64,000 bases of DNA from CAZVFX01 sp964626565 (lineage in GTDB: Bacteria; Myxococcota_A; UBA9042; CAIXZC01), in assembly GCA_964626565.1 (NCBI GenBank), contig CAZVFX010000010.1:24553-88552 (forward strand). Reading direction: 5' to 3'. The notes beneath the pieces were generated by a model, which was not told where the DNA came from, searched no databases, and saw nothing but the letters and a program-made list of their open reading frames with translations. Positions within the stretch are counted from its first letter, which is position 1. Every line of letters begins with the position of its first letter. Both the position numbers and the translations under genes were made by a program. Below are positions 8,476 to 18,515 of the stretch, piece after piece.

Positions 8476-10182
8476 ATGGGTAAGACGCTCTCCATAGAGA
8501 CGGGTATTCGCTGCAGCAATCGTTGCTCGTTCTGCTATCAACTGGGCTGGCGTGCGGGTGAGGAGCAACTGGCCGACCCTTCCCTTGAGTCCCTGGTGGG
8601 AAAGCTGGAGTGGGGCCGGAAGAACGGCTACGACTCCGTCGGTTTCTCCGGCGGCGAACCAACCGTGCGCAAGGACTTTCCCGACCTGGTGCGCAAGGCC
8701 AGAGAGTTGGGCTACGGTCGGGTCGCCCTTACCACCAACGGCCGCAGGTTCGCCGACCGTGAGTATGCCTCCCGGCTGCTGGACGCAGGTGTGGACTCCA
8801 TCGGCTGGTCCCTTCACGGCCCGGACGCAGAGATTCACGACGCCCTGGTAGGCCGCGACGGTGCGTTCGAGCAGGCGACAGAGGGCATGAAGAACGTCGC
8901 CGAGTTGGCCGCGGGCCTCCACCGACGCATAGACCAGAACCTGTTCACCCTGGTGAACAAGAAGAACCACCACCGGCTGACCGAGACCTGCCGGGTAGGG
9001 CGCTCATTCGGCATCAAGCTGATGATTCTCCAGCCGGTTATCTACGCCAAAGGCAACCTGACCCTGGCCGCCGAGCACGCCCTGCCTTTGGACCTGGTCA
9101 TCAAGGCGGTACGCAAGGCTGCCACGGTGGGAGTGGGTGAAGAGTGGTTTGTGAAGCTCTTTAACCTTCCCCCCTGTTTTTTTCCCGATGACCTCGAGGG
9201 TTTCGAGCATCAGCGTTATCCGGTGGACGTGTTTCGCTACCAGGAGCGGGCCAAAGCGGGGGAGAGCCGAGTGGTGCCGGGGCAGGGCTACTTGAGGCTC
9301 GACCGGTGCGCAGAGTGCCTGCTGGACGAATTCTGCCCCGGCTTGCACCAGAGCCTTTTGCCCCAGGACGAAGTGCTGAAGCTCGCACTTGAATCGTTGG
9401 AGCTTCCTCCCGACTGCCGGGAGGTGTGGGTGGCCGGCACCGAGTTGATGCAGCCTGAGACGCTGGCCCAGTTTGTAGGGGCGGTGCGCCGCCGGTCGGG
9501 AGGCTCCCGCGTGAAGGTCTATTACGGCGGTGACGGCGTGGCCGGCGAGCAATTTGCCGCCTCGGTGGTGGAGGGTGGTGCGGCGGAGGTCTCCCTGGTG
9601 TTCAAGGGCCTGGGGGACGAGGTGCGGGACGTGACCACCTGGGGCGGAAGCAATGTGCAGGGGTTGATGACCGCGGGCGAGGATCCGTTGCTCAAGTCCG
9701 CAGGCGGTTGTGCGAGATCGGTGTCCATCCCCTACCTGGATTCTACCCGTGACCAGTTGCTTACCCGGGTGAGGCAGCTCGCCGCCGGCTCCAAAGGCGA
9801 CTGGCTGCTCGAGATCCAATTCCCCTGGGATTTCAAACCTCCCGAGATCTGGGATCTGGTGAAGCTGGTGCGCATGATGCGCGGCTGGCGCGGTGCGGGC
9901 GGAGGCCGGGTCCGTATCGTCTCCCCGGACCCGCGCCGTAGACTGAAACCGCTGCTGCGTCTACCCGCCTCTCTTCTGCTTGACCAGGCAACCGCCTCAG
10001 CCCACTACGCCCGGCATCTATTCTCCGGCCCTCTAGCGGGCTGGATCTGCCTTTCCATTCCCCCTTTCGCCCACGAGACACATCGTGGAGAGAAGCCGGA
10101 CCCGGCTGCCATTCCGGTACTGTCCGGCTATTCCGGCGCACCGATTACTCCCGAGCGGTTTGAAAAAATGCGACCGGGGTAG
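8476..10182 (+). CDS. Radical SAM protein with C-terminal extension
   Basis: A 568-residue radical SAM enzyme. The [4Fe-4S]-binding CxxxCxxC is formed by Cys13, Cys17 and Cys20 (GIRCSNRCSFC). It is followed by GFSGGEPTVRKDF, the GGE motif that contacts the SAM amino group, and by VDSIGWSLHG and DALVGRDGAFEQA, typical of the MoaA/NirJ-like branch. Cys278, Cys281 and Cys287 (RCAECLLDEFC) could hold an auxiliary cluster. The last 270 residues are not part of the core barrel and were not recognised. The substrate is unknown. The stop is 44 bases before a MopE-repeat lipoprotein gene, so it appears to lead the six-gene operon ending at 22450. Confidence 0.87.
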   Translation: MGKTLSIETGIRCSNRCSFCYQLGWRAGEEQLADPSLESLVGKLEWGRKNGYDSVGFSGGEPTVRKDFPDLVRKARELGYGRVALTTNGRRFADREYASRLLDAGVDSIGWSLHGPDAEIHDALVGRDGAFEQATEGMKNVAELAAGLHRRIDQNLFTLVNKKNHHRLTETCRVGRSFGIKLMILQPVIYAKGNLTLAAEHALPLDLVIKAVRKAATVGVGEEWFVKLFNLPPCFFPDDLEGFEHQRYPVDVFRYQERAKAGESRVVPGQGYLRLDRCAECLLDEFCPGLHQSLLPQDEVLKLALESLELPPDCREVWVAGTELMQPETLAQFVGAVRRRSGGSRVKVYYGGDGVAGEQFAASVVEGGAAEVSLVFKGLGDEVRDVTTWGGSNVQGLMTAGEDPLLKSAGGCARSVSIPYLDSTRDQLLTRVRQLAAGSKGDWLLEIQFPWDFKPPEIWDLVKLVRMMRGWRGAGGGRVRIVSPDPRRRLKPLLRLPASLLLDQATASAHYARHLFSGPLAGWICLSIPPFAHETHRGEKPDPAAIPVLSGYSGAPITPERFEKMRPG

Positions 10183-10226
10183 TACACTCGCCCATGAAGC
10201 TTCAGACTCTCATTGTGGAGCGCAAT

Positions 10227-12995
10227 ATGAAGAAATGCTTTCTTTGGGGACGGTGTCGGCTGCTAATGGGCCTGCTGCTGCTGGCCTCATGCGGAGGCGG
10301 CGACACCACCGACCTGATTCCCGACTGGGGAGCGGATCCGGGTGTGCCGCCCGCAGACGCGGCCGGGGACGTTGCGGTGGTTCCGGACACGACCTTCGAG
10401 CTATCTGGCGATCTTCCGGGCGATGTTGGTGAGGAAGACTGGAAGACCTTGCCCGACGCGCCCGGCGAACTGCCGGAAGAAGACGTCTGGGACCTCTGGC
10501 TCCCCGACCTGGGCGACGTGGCCCAGCCCGATATCGGCGAGGGTTTCTGCCTGGAGGACGGGGGGTTTGGCTGCCCTTGCTCCAACAACATCGATTGCAG
10601 TAGCGGCTGGTGTGTGCAGACTCCCGAAGGTCAGTTGTGCTCCATGACCTGCGTGGAAGAGTGCCCGGAGGGATGGGTCTGCACCCTGATCCAGGATCCA
10701 CCCGACACCGTCGGCGTGTGCATGCCGACCCACCCGACACTGTGCAACCCGTGTGCGACCAACCAGGAGTGCCAGGGGAGCGTGGTGGGATTGAAGGTGT
10801 TGTGCGTTGACCGCGGTGCGACCGGCGCATTTTGCGGCGGCGACTGCTCGGACGACGGAGCCCCCTGTCCCGATGGCTATACCTGCGAGAATGTCCCGTC
10901 TGTGAACGGGGCGGAAGGATTGCAGTGCGTGCCTGCGGGGGGAGAATGTGCCTGCTCGGAACTGGCCGTCGAACTGGGGCTGAAGACCGGTTGCTTCGAA
11001 GAGAACGAACATGGCAGTTGTGCGGGAGAGAGGGTGTGCAGCGAGGACGGCTTGTCCGCCTGCTCCGCGGTTGCACCGGGCCCGGAAATCTGCAACAGCC
11101 TGGACGACAACTGCGATGGCGTGGCAGACAACAACCTGGTGCAGGAAGAGTGCGAGGTATCTAACGACTGGGGCTCGTGTCCCGGGATCGTCCTGTGTGT
11201 GGGCGGTGCACCCATCTGCCAGGGCAAGGAGCCCAGCGGCGAGGCGTGCGACGGCCTGGACAACAACTGCGACGGAACCACCGACGAAACCTACTCGGAC
11301 TGCGACCAGGACGGTATTGCCGACTGTATTGAAAGCGACGACGACGCGGACGGCTGGCCCGACAGCACCGACAACTGCCCGTGCGCACAGAACCCGATCC
11401 AGGAAGACCAGGATTCCGACGGCAGCGGCGATGCATGCGACCCGGACGACGACAACGACGGCGTGCCCGACGAAGAAGACTGCGCACCTACCGACCCGTC
11501 GGTGTTCCCGGGTGTGGCCGAAGCGTGTAACGGCGCGGACGACGACTGCGACGAACTGGTGGACGAAGGATTCCTCGACACCGACCAGAACGGCGAGGCC
11601 GATTGCGTGGACCTCGATGACGACGGCGACGGCATTCCCGATGTCCTGGACAACTGCCCGTCCCACGTGAACGTGGGCCAGGAAGACCACGACTTCGACA
11701 CCCAGGGTGATGCCTGTGACCTGGACGACGACGGCGACGGCTATCCCGATGACAACGACTGCGATCCGTTGGACAAGATGGTTTACCTGGGTGCGCCGGA
11801 GTTGTGCGACTGCAAGGACAACGACTGCGACGGCATCGCCGATGACGGATTCATGGACACCGACGGCGACGGCGTGGCCGACTGCTGCGAGGACGACACC
11901 GATGGCGACGGTGTCCCCAACGGCATCGACAACTGCCCGTTTACACCCAACAACGACCAACTCAACACCGACGGCGATATCCAGGGCGATGAGTGCGATG
12001 CGGACGACGATGGTGACGGCGTAATTGATGAACTCGATTGCGCTCCGAAGGTCAAGAAAGCGTATCCCAACGCTCCGGAAATCTGTGACGGAATCGACAA
12101 CGATTGCGACGGTGTGGTGGATAACGGTTATCCCGACCAGGACGCTGACGGCCTTAGCGACTGCGTCGACCCGGACGACGACGGCGACACCATTCCCGAC
12201 GTGGTGGATATCTGCCCCTTCATGCCCGATCCGTTGCAACTCGATACCGACGGCGACGGCCTGGGGGACGAGTGCGACGGGGATGACGACGGCGACGGAG
12301 ACTTCGACATCATGGATTGCGAGCCTCTGGACCCGGGAATTCATCACGGGGCCGCTGAAATCTGCAACGGCACCGATGACAACTGCGACGGCGAAATCGA
12401 CGAGGCGGGCGCGGCCGGCTGTGTACCGCTCTATCCGGACGAAGATGCGGACGGTTTCGGAGCCGACGACGGTGAGCAGTGCATGTGCAACCTTGTTCCC
12501 CCTTATGTTTCTTTCAACGGCGGCGATTGCGACGATGACAACGAGGCGGTGAATCCGTTGGTGGCGGAGTTGTGCAACGGCTTCGATGATAACTGCGACG
12601 AGATTATCGACCCGGAGGACACCACCGGTTGCCAGGCGTTCTACCTGGACGAAGACGGAGATGGGTTTGGCGTGGAGGACGACGCCAAATGTTTGTGTGC
12701 GCCCGAGGAGCCGTACGGCACCCAGGAAGTCGGAGATTGCTTCCCCGATGACCCCGAAGCCTATCCCGGTGGTCCGGAGGTGTGCGGAGACATGGTGGAC
12801 AACAACTGCAACGGCATGAAAGAGGAAGGGTGCGTTCCCGCAGGTACTGTTCTTGCCCCCATCGCCGGGGGCGGGACTTTCGAAGGGAACGATTTGAATA
12901 TGAGTTTCGGCGCCGGCCTGGTTCCGGTTTCGGCACCCCTTATTGGGGATGAAATGACGATGGAAATGGGCGTGCTGCCGGCTTCGGCGCCGTAA
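10227..12995 (+). CDS. Surface lipoprotein with MopE and thrombospondin-3-like repeats (copy 1)
   Basis: A 922-residue lipoprotein. GTGGAG six bases before the ATG at 10227 sets the start, giving a signal peptide with lipobox LASC followed by GGGDTTDL. After an acidic linker comes a Cys-rich region (about 105-330). Next is a tandem array mixing about eight MopE-type units of the form EICNG-DDNCDG-DE (PF11617-like putative metal-binding motif) with four calcium-type units of the form DNCP...Q-D-D-DG-GD-CD-DDD-DG. Methylococcus MopE, the family's name-giver, is a surface copper-binding protein; a calcium-stiffened surface stalk is the more conservative inference here. The end is a short non-repetitive segment. 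It is followed 18 bases later by a P-domain protein gene, and the pair is duplicated downstream. Confidence 0.85.
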   Translation: MKKCFLWGRCRLLMGLLLLASCGGGDTTDLIPDWGADPGVPPADAAGDVAVVPDTTFELSGDLPGDVGEEDWKTLPDAPGELPEEDVWDLWLPDLGDVAQPDIGEGFCLEDGGFGCPCSNNIDCSSGWCVQTPEGQLCSMTCVEECPEGWVCTLIQDPPDTVGVCMPTHPTLCNPCATNQECQGSVVGLKVLCVDRGATGAFCGGDCSDDGAPCPDGYTCENVPSVNGAEGLQCVPAGGECACSELAVELGLKTGCFEENEHGSCAGERVCSEDGLSACSAVAPGPEICNSLDDNCDGVADNNLVQEECEVSNDWGSCPGIVLCVGGAPICQGKEPSGEACDGLDNNCDGTTDETYSDCDQDGIADCIESDDDADGWPDSTDNCPCAQNPIQEDQDSDGSGDACDPDDDNDGVPDEEDCAPTDPSVFPGVAEACNGADDDCDELVDEGFLDTDQNGEADCVDLDDDGDGIPDVLDNCPSHVNVGQEDHDFDTQGDACDLDDDGDGYPDDNDCDPLDKMVYLGAPELCDCKDNDCDGIADDGFMDTDGDGVADCCEDDTDGDGVPNGIDNCPFTPNNDQLNTDGDIQGDECDADDDGDGVIDELDCAPKVKKAYPNAPEICDGIDNDCDGVVDNGYPDQDADGLSDCVDPDDDGDTIPDVVDICPFMPDPLQLDTDGDGLGDECDGDDDGDGDFDIMDCEPLDPGIHHGAAEICNGTDDNCDGEIDEAGAAGCVPLYPDEDADGFGADDGEQCMCNLVPPYVSFNGGDCDDDNEAVNPLVAELCNGFDDNCDEIIDPEDTTGCQAFYLDEDGDGFGVEDDAKCLCAPEEPYGTQEVGDCFPDDPEAYPGGPEVCGDMVDNNCNGMKEEGCVPAGTVLAPIAGGGTFEGNDLNMSFGAGLVPVSAPLIGDEMTMEMGVLPASAP

Positions 12996-13013
12996 GAAGA
13001 GGGGAGGAACCCG

Positions 13014-15377
13014 ATGAATAGAATTTTCGTGAGCTTAGCTGTGTTGCTGACGCTGACCCTGACGCCGGTATTTGAGGCCGGGGCGCAGTCCAACACCATG
13101 ACTGTCCAGGGCGTGCTGCGCACCGCGGGCGGGGATGTGGTCAACGGCTTGTACGACATGACCTTCAGGTTCTACGAATCCGAGGGCTCCAACAACGCCG
13201 TGTTCACCGCCGGGGTCAATAATGTCTCGGCAGACAACGGGGTCTATACCGCGGTGATCAACTTCGGGAATTCGGAGCCGGTGAAGGACTATTCCACCCT
13301 CTGGCTGGGGGTGGAGGTCGACGGGGAGGATGAGTATCCACGGGTGTCGTTGGGCAGCGTGCCTTACGCGATCTCTGCCGCTTCGGCCAAAGAGCTGGAT
13401 TGCTCCGGCTGCATTACCGAAGGGATGCTGGGCTATGACCCGGTAACCGAGGCCGACCTGGCTGCCGGAGACCTGGTTGTAAACGGCACCGTGCAGGCCG
13501 CGATGTTCATCGGCGACGGCTCCGGGCTCACAGGAATAAGCTCTCCTTCCGGTGTCTGCGCTGAGGGGTGGTTGCTGAACGGCATCGACGAGGACGGCAC
13601 CCTGCTGTGCGCCGAAGCGGCTCAGCAGGTGGCCAGTGTGGACGGGCTTGCCGGCGGCACCATCAACGGCGACGTTGAGGTGGGCGGCACGCTTACCGTC
13701 AATGGTGCTGAAGTGTGCACCGAGGATGCCAACTGCGGTGATACGCTGGCTCAGCTAGCGTGCGAGGTCGACGACGTGGCGGTGTGGAACGGCGACATGT
13801 GGACCTGCGGTTCCTTCGCTGATCTGTTTGATCCCGGCTTGCTCCCCAGCGACGGGATCAACGAGGTTTCCAACGACCTCTTGTTCAACCAGTTCGAGGA
13901 CGTCTATACCAGCACTTCGGTGCCGGTGGCGATTCCGGACAACAACCCCACCGGCGTTGATGACGAAATTGTGGTGCCCGATGCAGGTATTGCCCAGGAG
14001 TTGACCGTTTCCATCAACATCACCAATTCCGATTTTTCCACGGTCAAGGTGATTTTGTACGACCCCAACAACGTGGAATACGTGCTGTACGACAAGGACG
14101 GCCCGGGCAACCAGTTGGGCGCGACCTATCCGACTCCTCAGGAGCCGGTTTCCGGCGACCTGACCACCTGGATTGGACAGAACCCTGCCGGCACCTGGCG
14201 ATTGGAGGTGAGCGATACCGGATTCAAGGACAACGGAACCGACGGAAATATCAACGCCTGGTCGATCCAGGTTCAAACTCTTTCATCGAAGAAGATCCAG
14301 GTGAAAGGGGATCTGATTATCGACGGCGGCATTATGTCAGCGGGCGGCGACGGCCTGGCCATCGATGAAGATGGGGACGCGGCGTTTACCGGAACGGTCA
14401 AGGTGGGCACGGATGATGGCCCCTGTGACGACGCCAAGGAAGGCGCTCTGCGTTACGACGAAACCGGTGGCATCGAGTTGTGCGAGGGCGGCGCGTGGGT
14501 GAGCTTCCGGCGCACCCTCTGCCCGGGCTTTCTTGTCGATGGAGTGTGCGTGGCGTCCATCGATGCCGGTAACCTCAACTTCAGGGACGGTGCGAAGTAT
14601 TGCGCCAAGGACAAGGCGGACATCTGCACCGACAGCCAGTCGTGGGTCTTGCGGCGTACCAACATGCTGGACTCCAACGCCAACTGGACCAACTCTTTTG
14701 CCGACAACGACAGCGGCCAGTGGAGCGAGTGCAACGGCGGCACCGGGGATGATCATGGTTGGGGCAGTGGCTGGCAGGTGCCGTGTTGCCACAATCTGAC
14801 CCCGCCCCGCCCCACCGACCAGGACATCGACGGGGTGCGGCTGGTGTACGTGCATAACACTGCAAATGTCTACTTCCGCCAGGCGGCCCGCTACTGCACT
14901 GCCATGCAGGCGGACCTGTGCGACAAGGCCCAGTACCAGGTTCTGCGCAATAATGGGATTGTTTCGGTAGGTGTGTGGGCGTCGGACCACAGCGACAACG
15001 ACAGCGGCCACGCCAACTCGGCGGTGGCGACCTCGGACAATACAAATCTGGGCCAGCACTACGGGTTTGCGTGCTGTGCGAGCCATCGCTTGGACCTCAC
15101 CTGCCCCGGTGACGAACACCAGGGTGTGTGCGTAACCAAGGTGGTCAATTCGGGCCATAACTGGAACACTGCAGCCACCGACTGCGCGGCTCAGAACTCC
15201 CGTCTCTGTTCAATCGCACAAAGCGCGATCCTGCGTGAGGCCGGTGTTATCACCGCCAGCGCCAACTGGACCGCATCGTTTTCCGACAACGACAGCGGGC
15301 ACGCGTCCGTGGGCGTCGGCAACGCCGCCGACGATCACTCCGCTTCCTCCAGCTACGGGTATGCCTGCTGCTGGTAG
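13014..15377 (+). CDS. Secreted P-domain protein with triplicated C-terminal module (copy 1)
   Basis: A 787-residue exported protein with GGGGAGGAA just before the ATG and a signal peptide ending near EAGAQ. Residues 25-290 form a beta-rich stem resembling phage-tail and adhesin head-neck proteins: MTVQGVLRTAGGDVVNG, SVPYAISAASAKELDCSGC and the FIGDGSGLTGI turn near residue 164. Residues about 290-425 match a proprotein-convertase P (Homo B) domain (IPDNNPTGVDDEI, VSINITNSDFSTVKVIL, TTWIGQNPAGTWRLEV), but no protease domain is attached. The rest is three copies of an 85-95-residue Cys-rich module with the signature NWT-SF-DNDSGH and an ending GYACC. It is probably a surface adhesin or recognition protein displayed with the MopE-repeat lipoprotein. 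Confidence 0.82.
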   Translation: MNRIFVSLAVLLTLTLTPVFEAGAQSNTMTVQGVLRTAGGDVVNGLYDMTFRFYESEGSNNAVFTAGVNNVSADNGVYTAVINFGNSEPVKDYSTLWLGVEVDGEDEYPRVSLGSVPYAISAASAKELDCSGCITEGMLGYDPVTEADLAAGDLVVNGTVQAAMFIGDGSGLTGISSPSGVCAEGWLLNGIDEDGTLLCAEAAQQVASVDGLAGGTINGDVEVGGTLTVNGAEVCTEDANCGDTLAQLACEVDDVAVWNGDMWTCGSFADLFDPGLLPSDGINEVSNDLLFNQFEDVYTSTSVPVAIPDNNPTGVDDEIVVPDAGIAQELTVSINITNSDFSTVKVILYDPNNVEYVLYDKDGPGNQLGATYPTPQEPVSGDLTTWIGQNPAGTWRLEVSDTGFKDNGTDGNINAWSIQVQTLSSKKIQVKGDLIIDGGIMSAGGDGLAIDEDGDAAFTGTVKVGTDDGPCDDAKEGALRYDETGGIELCEGGAWVSFRRTLCPGFLVDGVCVASIDAGNLNFRDGAKYCAKDKADICTDSQSWVLRRTNMLDSNANWTNSFADNDSGQWSECNGGTGDDHGWGSGWQVPCCHNLTPPRPTDQDIDGVRLVYVHNTANVYFRQAARYCTAMQADLCDKAQYQVLRNNGIVSVGVWASDHSDNDSGHANSAVATSDNTNLGQHYGFACCASHRLDLTCPGDEHQGVCVTKVVNSGHNWNTAATDCAAQNSRLCSIAQSAILREAGVITASANWTASFSDNDSGHASVGVGNAADDHSASSSYGYACCW

Positions 15378-15397
15378 GCTCACCGCTCACCGCTCAA
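15377..15397. repeat. Intergenic heptamer repeat
   Basis: Units GGCTCAC, CGCTCAC and CGCTCAA run from the stop codon of the preceding gene into the 103-base spacer. The sequence differs from the AT-rich repeats but the 7-base period is the same. Confidence 0.6.
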
Positions 15398-15480
15398 TGC
15401 CTCGCAGTTTCTTCTTGCCTCTCTATTATGACGTCTAGTAAGTTGTTTCTAGTTGTGATCCACACTGATCGGAGTGGAAG

Positions 15481-18471
15481 ATGAACAAAAGCTTGTTAGC
15501 AGGATGGTGCCTGGTCGTTGCGGTTGCCTGCTCCTTCGCTGCGTGCGGGGGCGGTGACACCACTGACCTGTTTCCTGAACTGCCGGACGGGGTTGAAGGC
15601 GACCTTCGTTTCGTGGACCAGGGAACGGAGTTGGCGACCCCGCCGGATGGTGGAGGCAAGGACCAGACCCCTGGTTTTGATGTCGACGTATCGATACCTG
15701 ACACGGGAATCGACCTCGTCTACCCCGACGTCGAAGATCCGGACGTGCCGACGTTTGAGTTGCCCCTCGACGTCTCGGTAGAGGTGGAGCCGACGTTGTG
15801 TGCGGAAGATGGAGGATTCGGCTGCGACTGTGAATCCAACGACGACTGCAACAGCGGCTGGTGTGTGGAGACCCCCGGTGGATACATGTGCTCCCAGACC
15901 TGCGTCGAGGAGTGTCCTGAGGGCTGGACTTGCACCCTGGTTCAGGATCCCCCCGACACCGTGGGCGTGTGCATGTCCGCGCACCCGACCCTTTGCAATC
16001 CATGTGCGAAGAACCAGGAGTGTCAGGGCACGGTGGTTGGATTGCAGGTGCTGTGCGTGGATATGGGCGGGCAGGGCAGCTACTGCGGCGGAGATTGCTC
16101 CGACGACGGCAACGCCTGCCCTGCAGGCTATGCGTGCGACGAAGTAACTTCGGTGGACGGCACCGAAGGGCTTCAGTGTGTTCCTACCGCAGGCATCTGC
16201 CTCTGCTCTCCCCTGGCTATCGAGCTTTCGTTGGCGACGGATTGCCACATTGAAAACGAGTTCGGACTGTGTGAAGGCGAGAAAATATGTGAGGAGGAAG
16301 GCCTTTCCGACTGCTCCGCCGGCGAACCTGCACCTGAAACGTGCAACGGAGAAGACGACGACTGCAACGGAGTTGCCGACGACGACTTGATTCAGGAAGA
16401 GTGCCAGGTCATCAACCAGTACGGTGCCTGCCCCGGTACGGTCCTGTGTGTGGGCGGCCAGCCCCTGTGCCAGGGGAAAGAGGCTGCAGCCGAAACCTGT
16501 GACGGCCTTGATAACGACTGCGACGCCTTGACCGATGAAGATTTCGGCGACTGCGATCAGGACGGTATTTCCGACTGCATCGAAACCGATGACGACGCGG
16601 ACGGGTGGCCCGACGACCTTGACAACTGCCCGTGTTTCCAGAATCCGGCCCAGACCAACTTCGACTTCGACGAACAGGGCGATGCTTGCGACCCCGACGA
16701 TGATAACGACGGCTCGGCCGACGACCAGGATTGCGCCCCCCTCAATAGCGCGGTCTATCCCGGCGTGCCCGAAGAGTGCAACGGCGCGGACGACGACTGT
16801 GACGAACTGGTGGACGAAGGCTACCTCGACACCGACCAGGACGGCCAGGCAGACTGCGTCGACCTCGACGACGACGGTGACGCCTCCCCCGACACCCTCG
16901 ATAACTGTCCCAACCTTCCCAACGAAGACCAATTGGACACCGACTTCGACGGTCAGGGCGATGTGTGCGACCCGGACGACGATGCCGACGGCTACCCGGA
17001 CGACAACGACTGCGACCCGCTGGACAAGAACGTCCACGAGGGGGCGGCCGAACTGTGCGACTGCAAGGACAACAACTGCAATGGCACCGCGGATGAAGGA
17101 TTTACCGATACGGACGGCGACGGCATTGCCGATTGTTGTGAAGACGATACGGACGGCGACGGCGTTCCCAACGGTCTCGACAACTGCCCCTTCGATGCCA
17201 ACGCTGACCAGCTTAATACCGACGGAGACCTTTCGGGAGACGCGTGCGACCCGGACGATGACAACGATGGCGTGGTGGACGAGTTGGATTGCAACCCCAC
17301 CGAGGTAAAAGCTTATCCCAACGCACCGGAGATTTGCGACGGGGTGGACAACGACTGCGACGGCGTGGTGGACAACGCCTTCCCCGACCACGATGAGGAC
17401 GGGATGGCTAACTGCGTCGACCCGGACGATGATGGTGATGGTGTCGCGGACCAGGTGGACCTGTGCCCCTTCTTCCCCGACCCGCTGCAGCTCGACACCG
17501 ATGGTGACGGATTCGGCAACGCCTGCGACGGCGACGATGACGGCGACGGCGACTTCGACCTTACCGACTGCGAGCCGCTCAACCCGCAAGTGAACCACGA
17601 CGCGACGGAATTCTGTAACGGCAAGGATGACGACTGCGACAACAAGGTTGACGAGGAGGGAGCGGGCGGTTGCATCCCCTTGTTCCCTGACGTGGACGAG
17701 GACGGCTTCGGTCAGGACGGGGGCGATAAATGCCTCTGCTTCACCGAGCCTCCGTACACCTCGTTCCAGGGCGGGGATTGCAACGACAACAGCGATGCGC
17801 AGAATCCCCTCATTCCGGAGGTATGCAACGGCGTGGACGATGACTGCGACGGCGAGGTTGACTCCGAAGACTCCGCAGGTTGTGTCGACTATTTCTCAGA
17901 CGTCGATGAGGATGGGTTTGGGGTGCTGGGCGTGGGCAAGAAATGTCTGTGTGACCCGGAGGCGCCCTTCACTGCGCAAGAGGTGGGCGACTGCGGTCCT
18001 GACGACCCGGAGGTCTTCCCCGGAAACATGGAAGTGTGCGACGACCTGGACAACGACTGCAACGGCGCCGTGGACGATGTGGACAACGGCAACTGCATCA
18101 AGTTCTACATGGATGACGACGAGGACGGGTTTGGGGTGGATGACGACTCTTTCTGCGGGTGCGATCCGAAGCCGGCCATGGGATACACCGCCCTGGAGCC
18201 GGGGGATTGTAATGATTCCGACCCGGCCATCAACCCCGGTGCAGAGGAAGCGTGTGGCGACATGCTGGACAACGACTGCAACGGATTGAAGGAAGAAAAC
18301 TGCGTGCCCTCCGCCGTGAGCCCGGGATTTGTTTCCGCGGGTGGGGTTCAGGAAGGTGGGAACTTCAAGGCGAGCTACGGACTAGGTGTTTACGCCGCGT
18401 CTCAACAGCTTTCCACCGGAGCGGGAGCCACCGCGCAGGTGGGGCTCATGTGTACGTCGGTGAACGAATAG
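15481..18471 (+). CDS. Surface lipoprotein with MopE and thrombospondin-3-like repeats (copy 2)
   Basis: A 996-residue paralogue of the gene at 10227. The signal peptide has lipobox FAAC and is followed by the same GGGDTTDL sequence. The Cys-rich N-terminal region is closely similar (EDGGFGCDCESNDDCNSGWC and CTLVQDPPDTVGVCM), then nine MopE-type units (for example EICDGVDNDCDGVVDN) alternate with four calcium-type units, one MopE unit more than copy 1. The C-terminal segment differs and ends VGLMCTSVNE. Many units pair an Asp-rich loop with a Cys-x-Cys spacing, so both metal binding and disulphide cross-linking are expected. The gene sits 103 bases after copy 1's partner and 44 bases before its own partner, consistent with duplication of a two-gene cassette. 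Confidence 0.85.
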   Translation: MNKSLLAGWCLVVAVACSFAACGGGDTTDLFPELPDGVEGDLRFVDQGTELATPPDGGGKDQTPGFDVDVSIPDTGIDLVYPDVEDPDVPTFELPLDVSVEVEPTLCAEDGGFGCDCESNDDCNSGWCVETPGGYMCSQTCVEECPEGWTCTLVQDPPDTVGVCMSAHPTLCNPCAKNQECQGTVVGLQVLCVDMGGQGSYCGGDCSDDGNACPAGYACDEVTSVDGTEGLQCVPTAGICLCSPLAIELSLATDCHIENEFGLCEGEKICEEEGLSDCSAGEPAPETCNGEDDDCNGVADDDLIQEECQVINQYGACPGTVLCVGGQPLCQGKEAAAETCDGLDNDCDALTDEDFGDCDQDGISDCIETDDDADGWPDDLDNCPCFQNPAQTNFDFDEQGDACDPDDDNDGSADDQDCAPLNSAVYPGVPEECNGADDDCDELVDEGYLDTDQDGQADCVDLDDDGDASPDTLDNCPNLPNEDQLDTDFDGQGDVCDPDDDADGYPDDNDCDPLDKNVHEGAAELCDCKDNNCNGTADEGFTDTDGDGIADCCEDDTDGDGVPNGLDNCPFDANADQLNTDGDLSGDACDPDDDNDGVVDELDCNPTEVKAYPNAPEICDGVDNDCDGVVDNAFPDHDEDGMANCVDPDDDGDGVADQVDLCPFFPDPLQLDTDGDGFGNACDGDDDGDGDFDLTDCEPLNPQVNHDATEFCNGKDDDCDNKVDEEGAGGCIPLFPDVDEDGFGQDGGDKCLCFTEPPYTSFQGGDCNDNSDAQNPLIPEVCNGVDDDCDGEVDSEDSAGCVDYFSDVDEDGFGVLGVGKKCLCDPEAPFTAQEVGDCGPDDPEVFPGNMEVCDDLDNDCNGAVDDVDNGNCIKFYMDDDEDGFGVDDDSFCGCDPKPAMGYTALEPGDCNDSDPAINPGAEEACGDMLDNDCNGLKEENCVPSAVSPGFVSAGGVQEGGNFKASYGLGVYAASQQLSTGAGATAQVGLMCTSVNE

Positions 18472-18515
18472 AGTGGATAAACGAACTGGTGAAGAGAGAT
18501 AGATTGGGGGTCGAA

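Noticed and set aside
8476..10182. RiPP biosynthetic cluster led by the radical SAM gene
   Set aside because: No small precursor gene, PqqD-like protein, peptidase or exporter is next to it; the neighbours are large surface proteins.
10401..12347. 648-codon minus-strand frame opposite the MopE-repeat lipoprotein
   Set aside because: It consists of Val/Ala-rich repeats that mirror the Asp-rich repeat on the other strand. The same artefact occurs at 15496-17598 opposite copy 2.
10227..12995. Cohesin/dockerin scaffold
   Set aside because: The Asp-rich loops resemble dockerin calcium loops, but the DNCP and CNG-DDNCDG-DE context fits thrombospondin-3 and MopE repeats, and no cohesin or cellulase domain is present.
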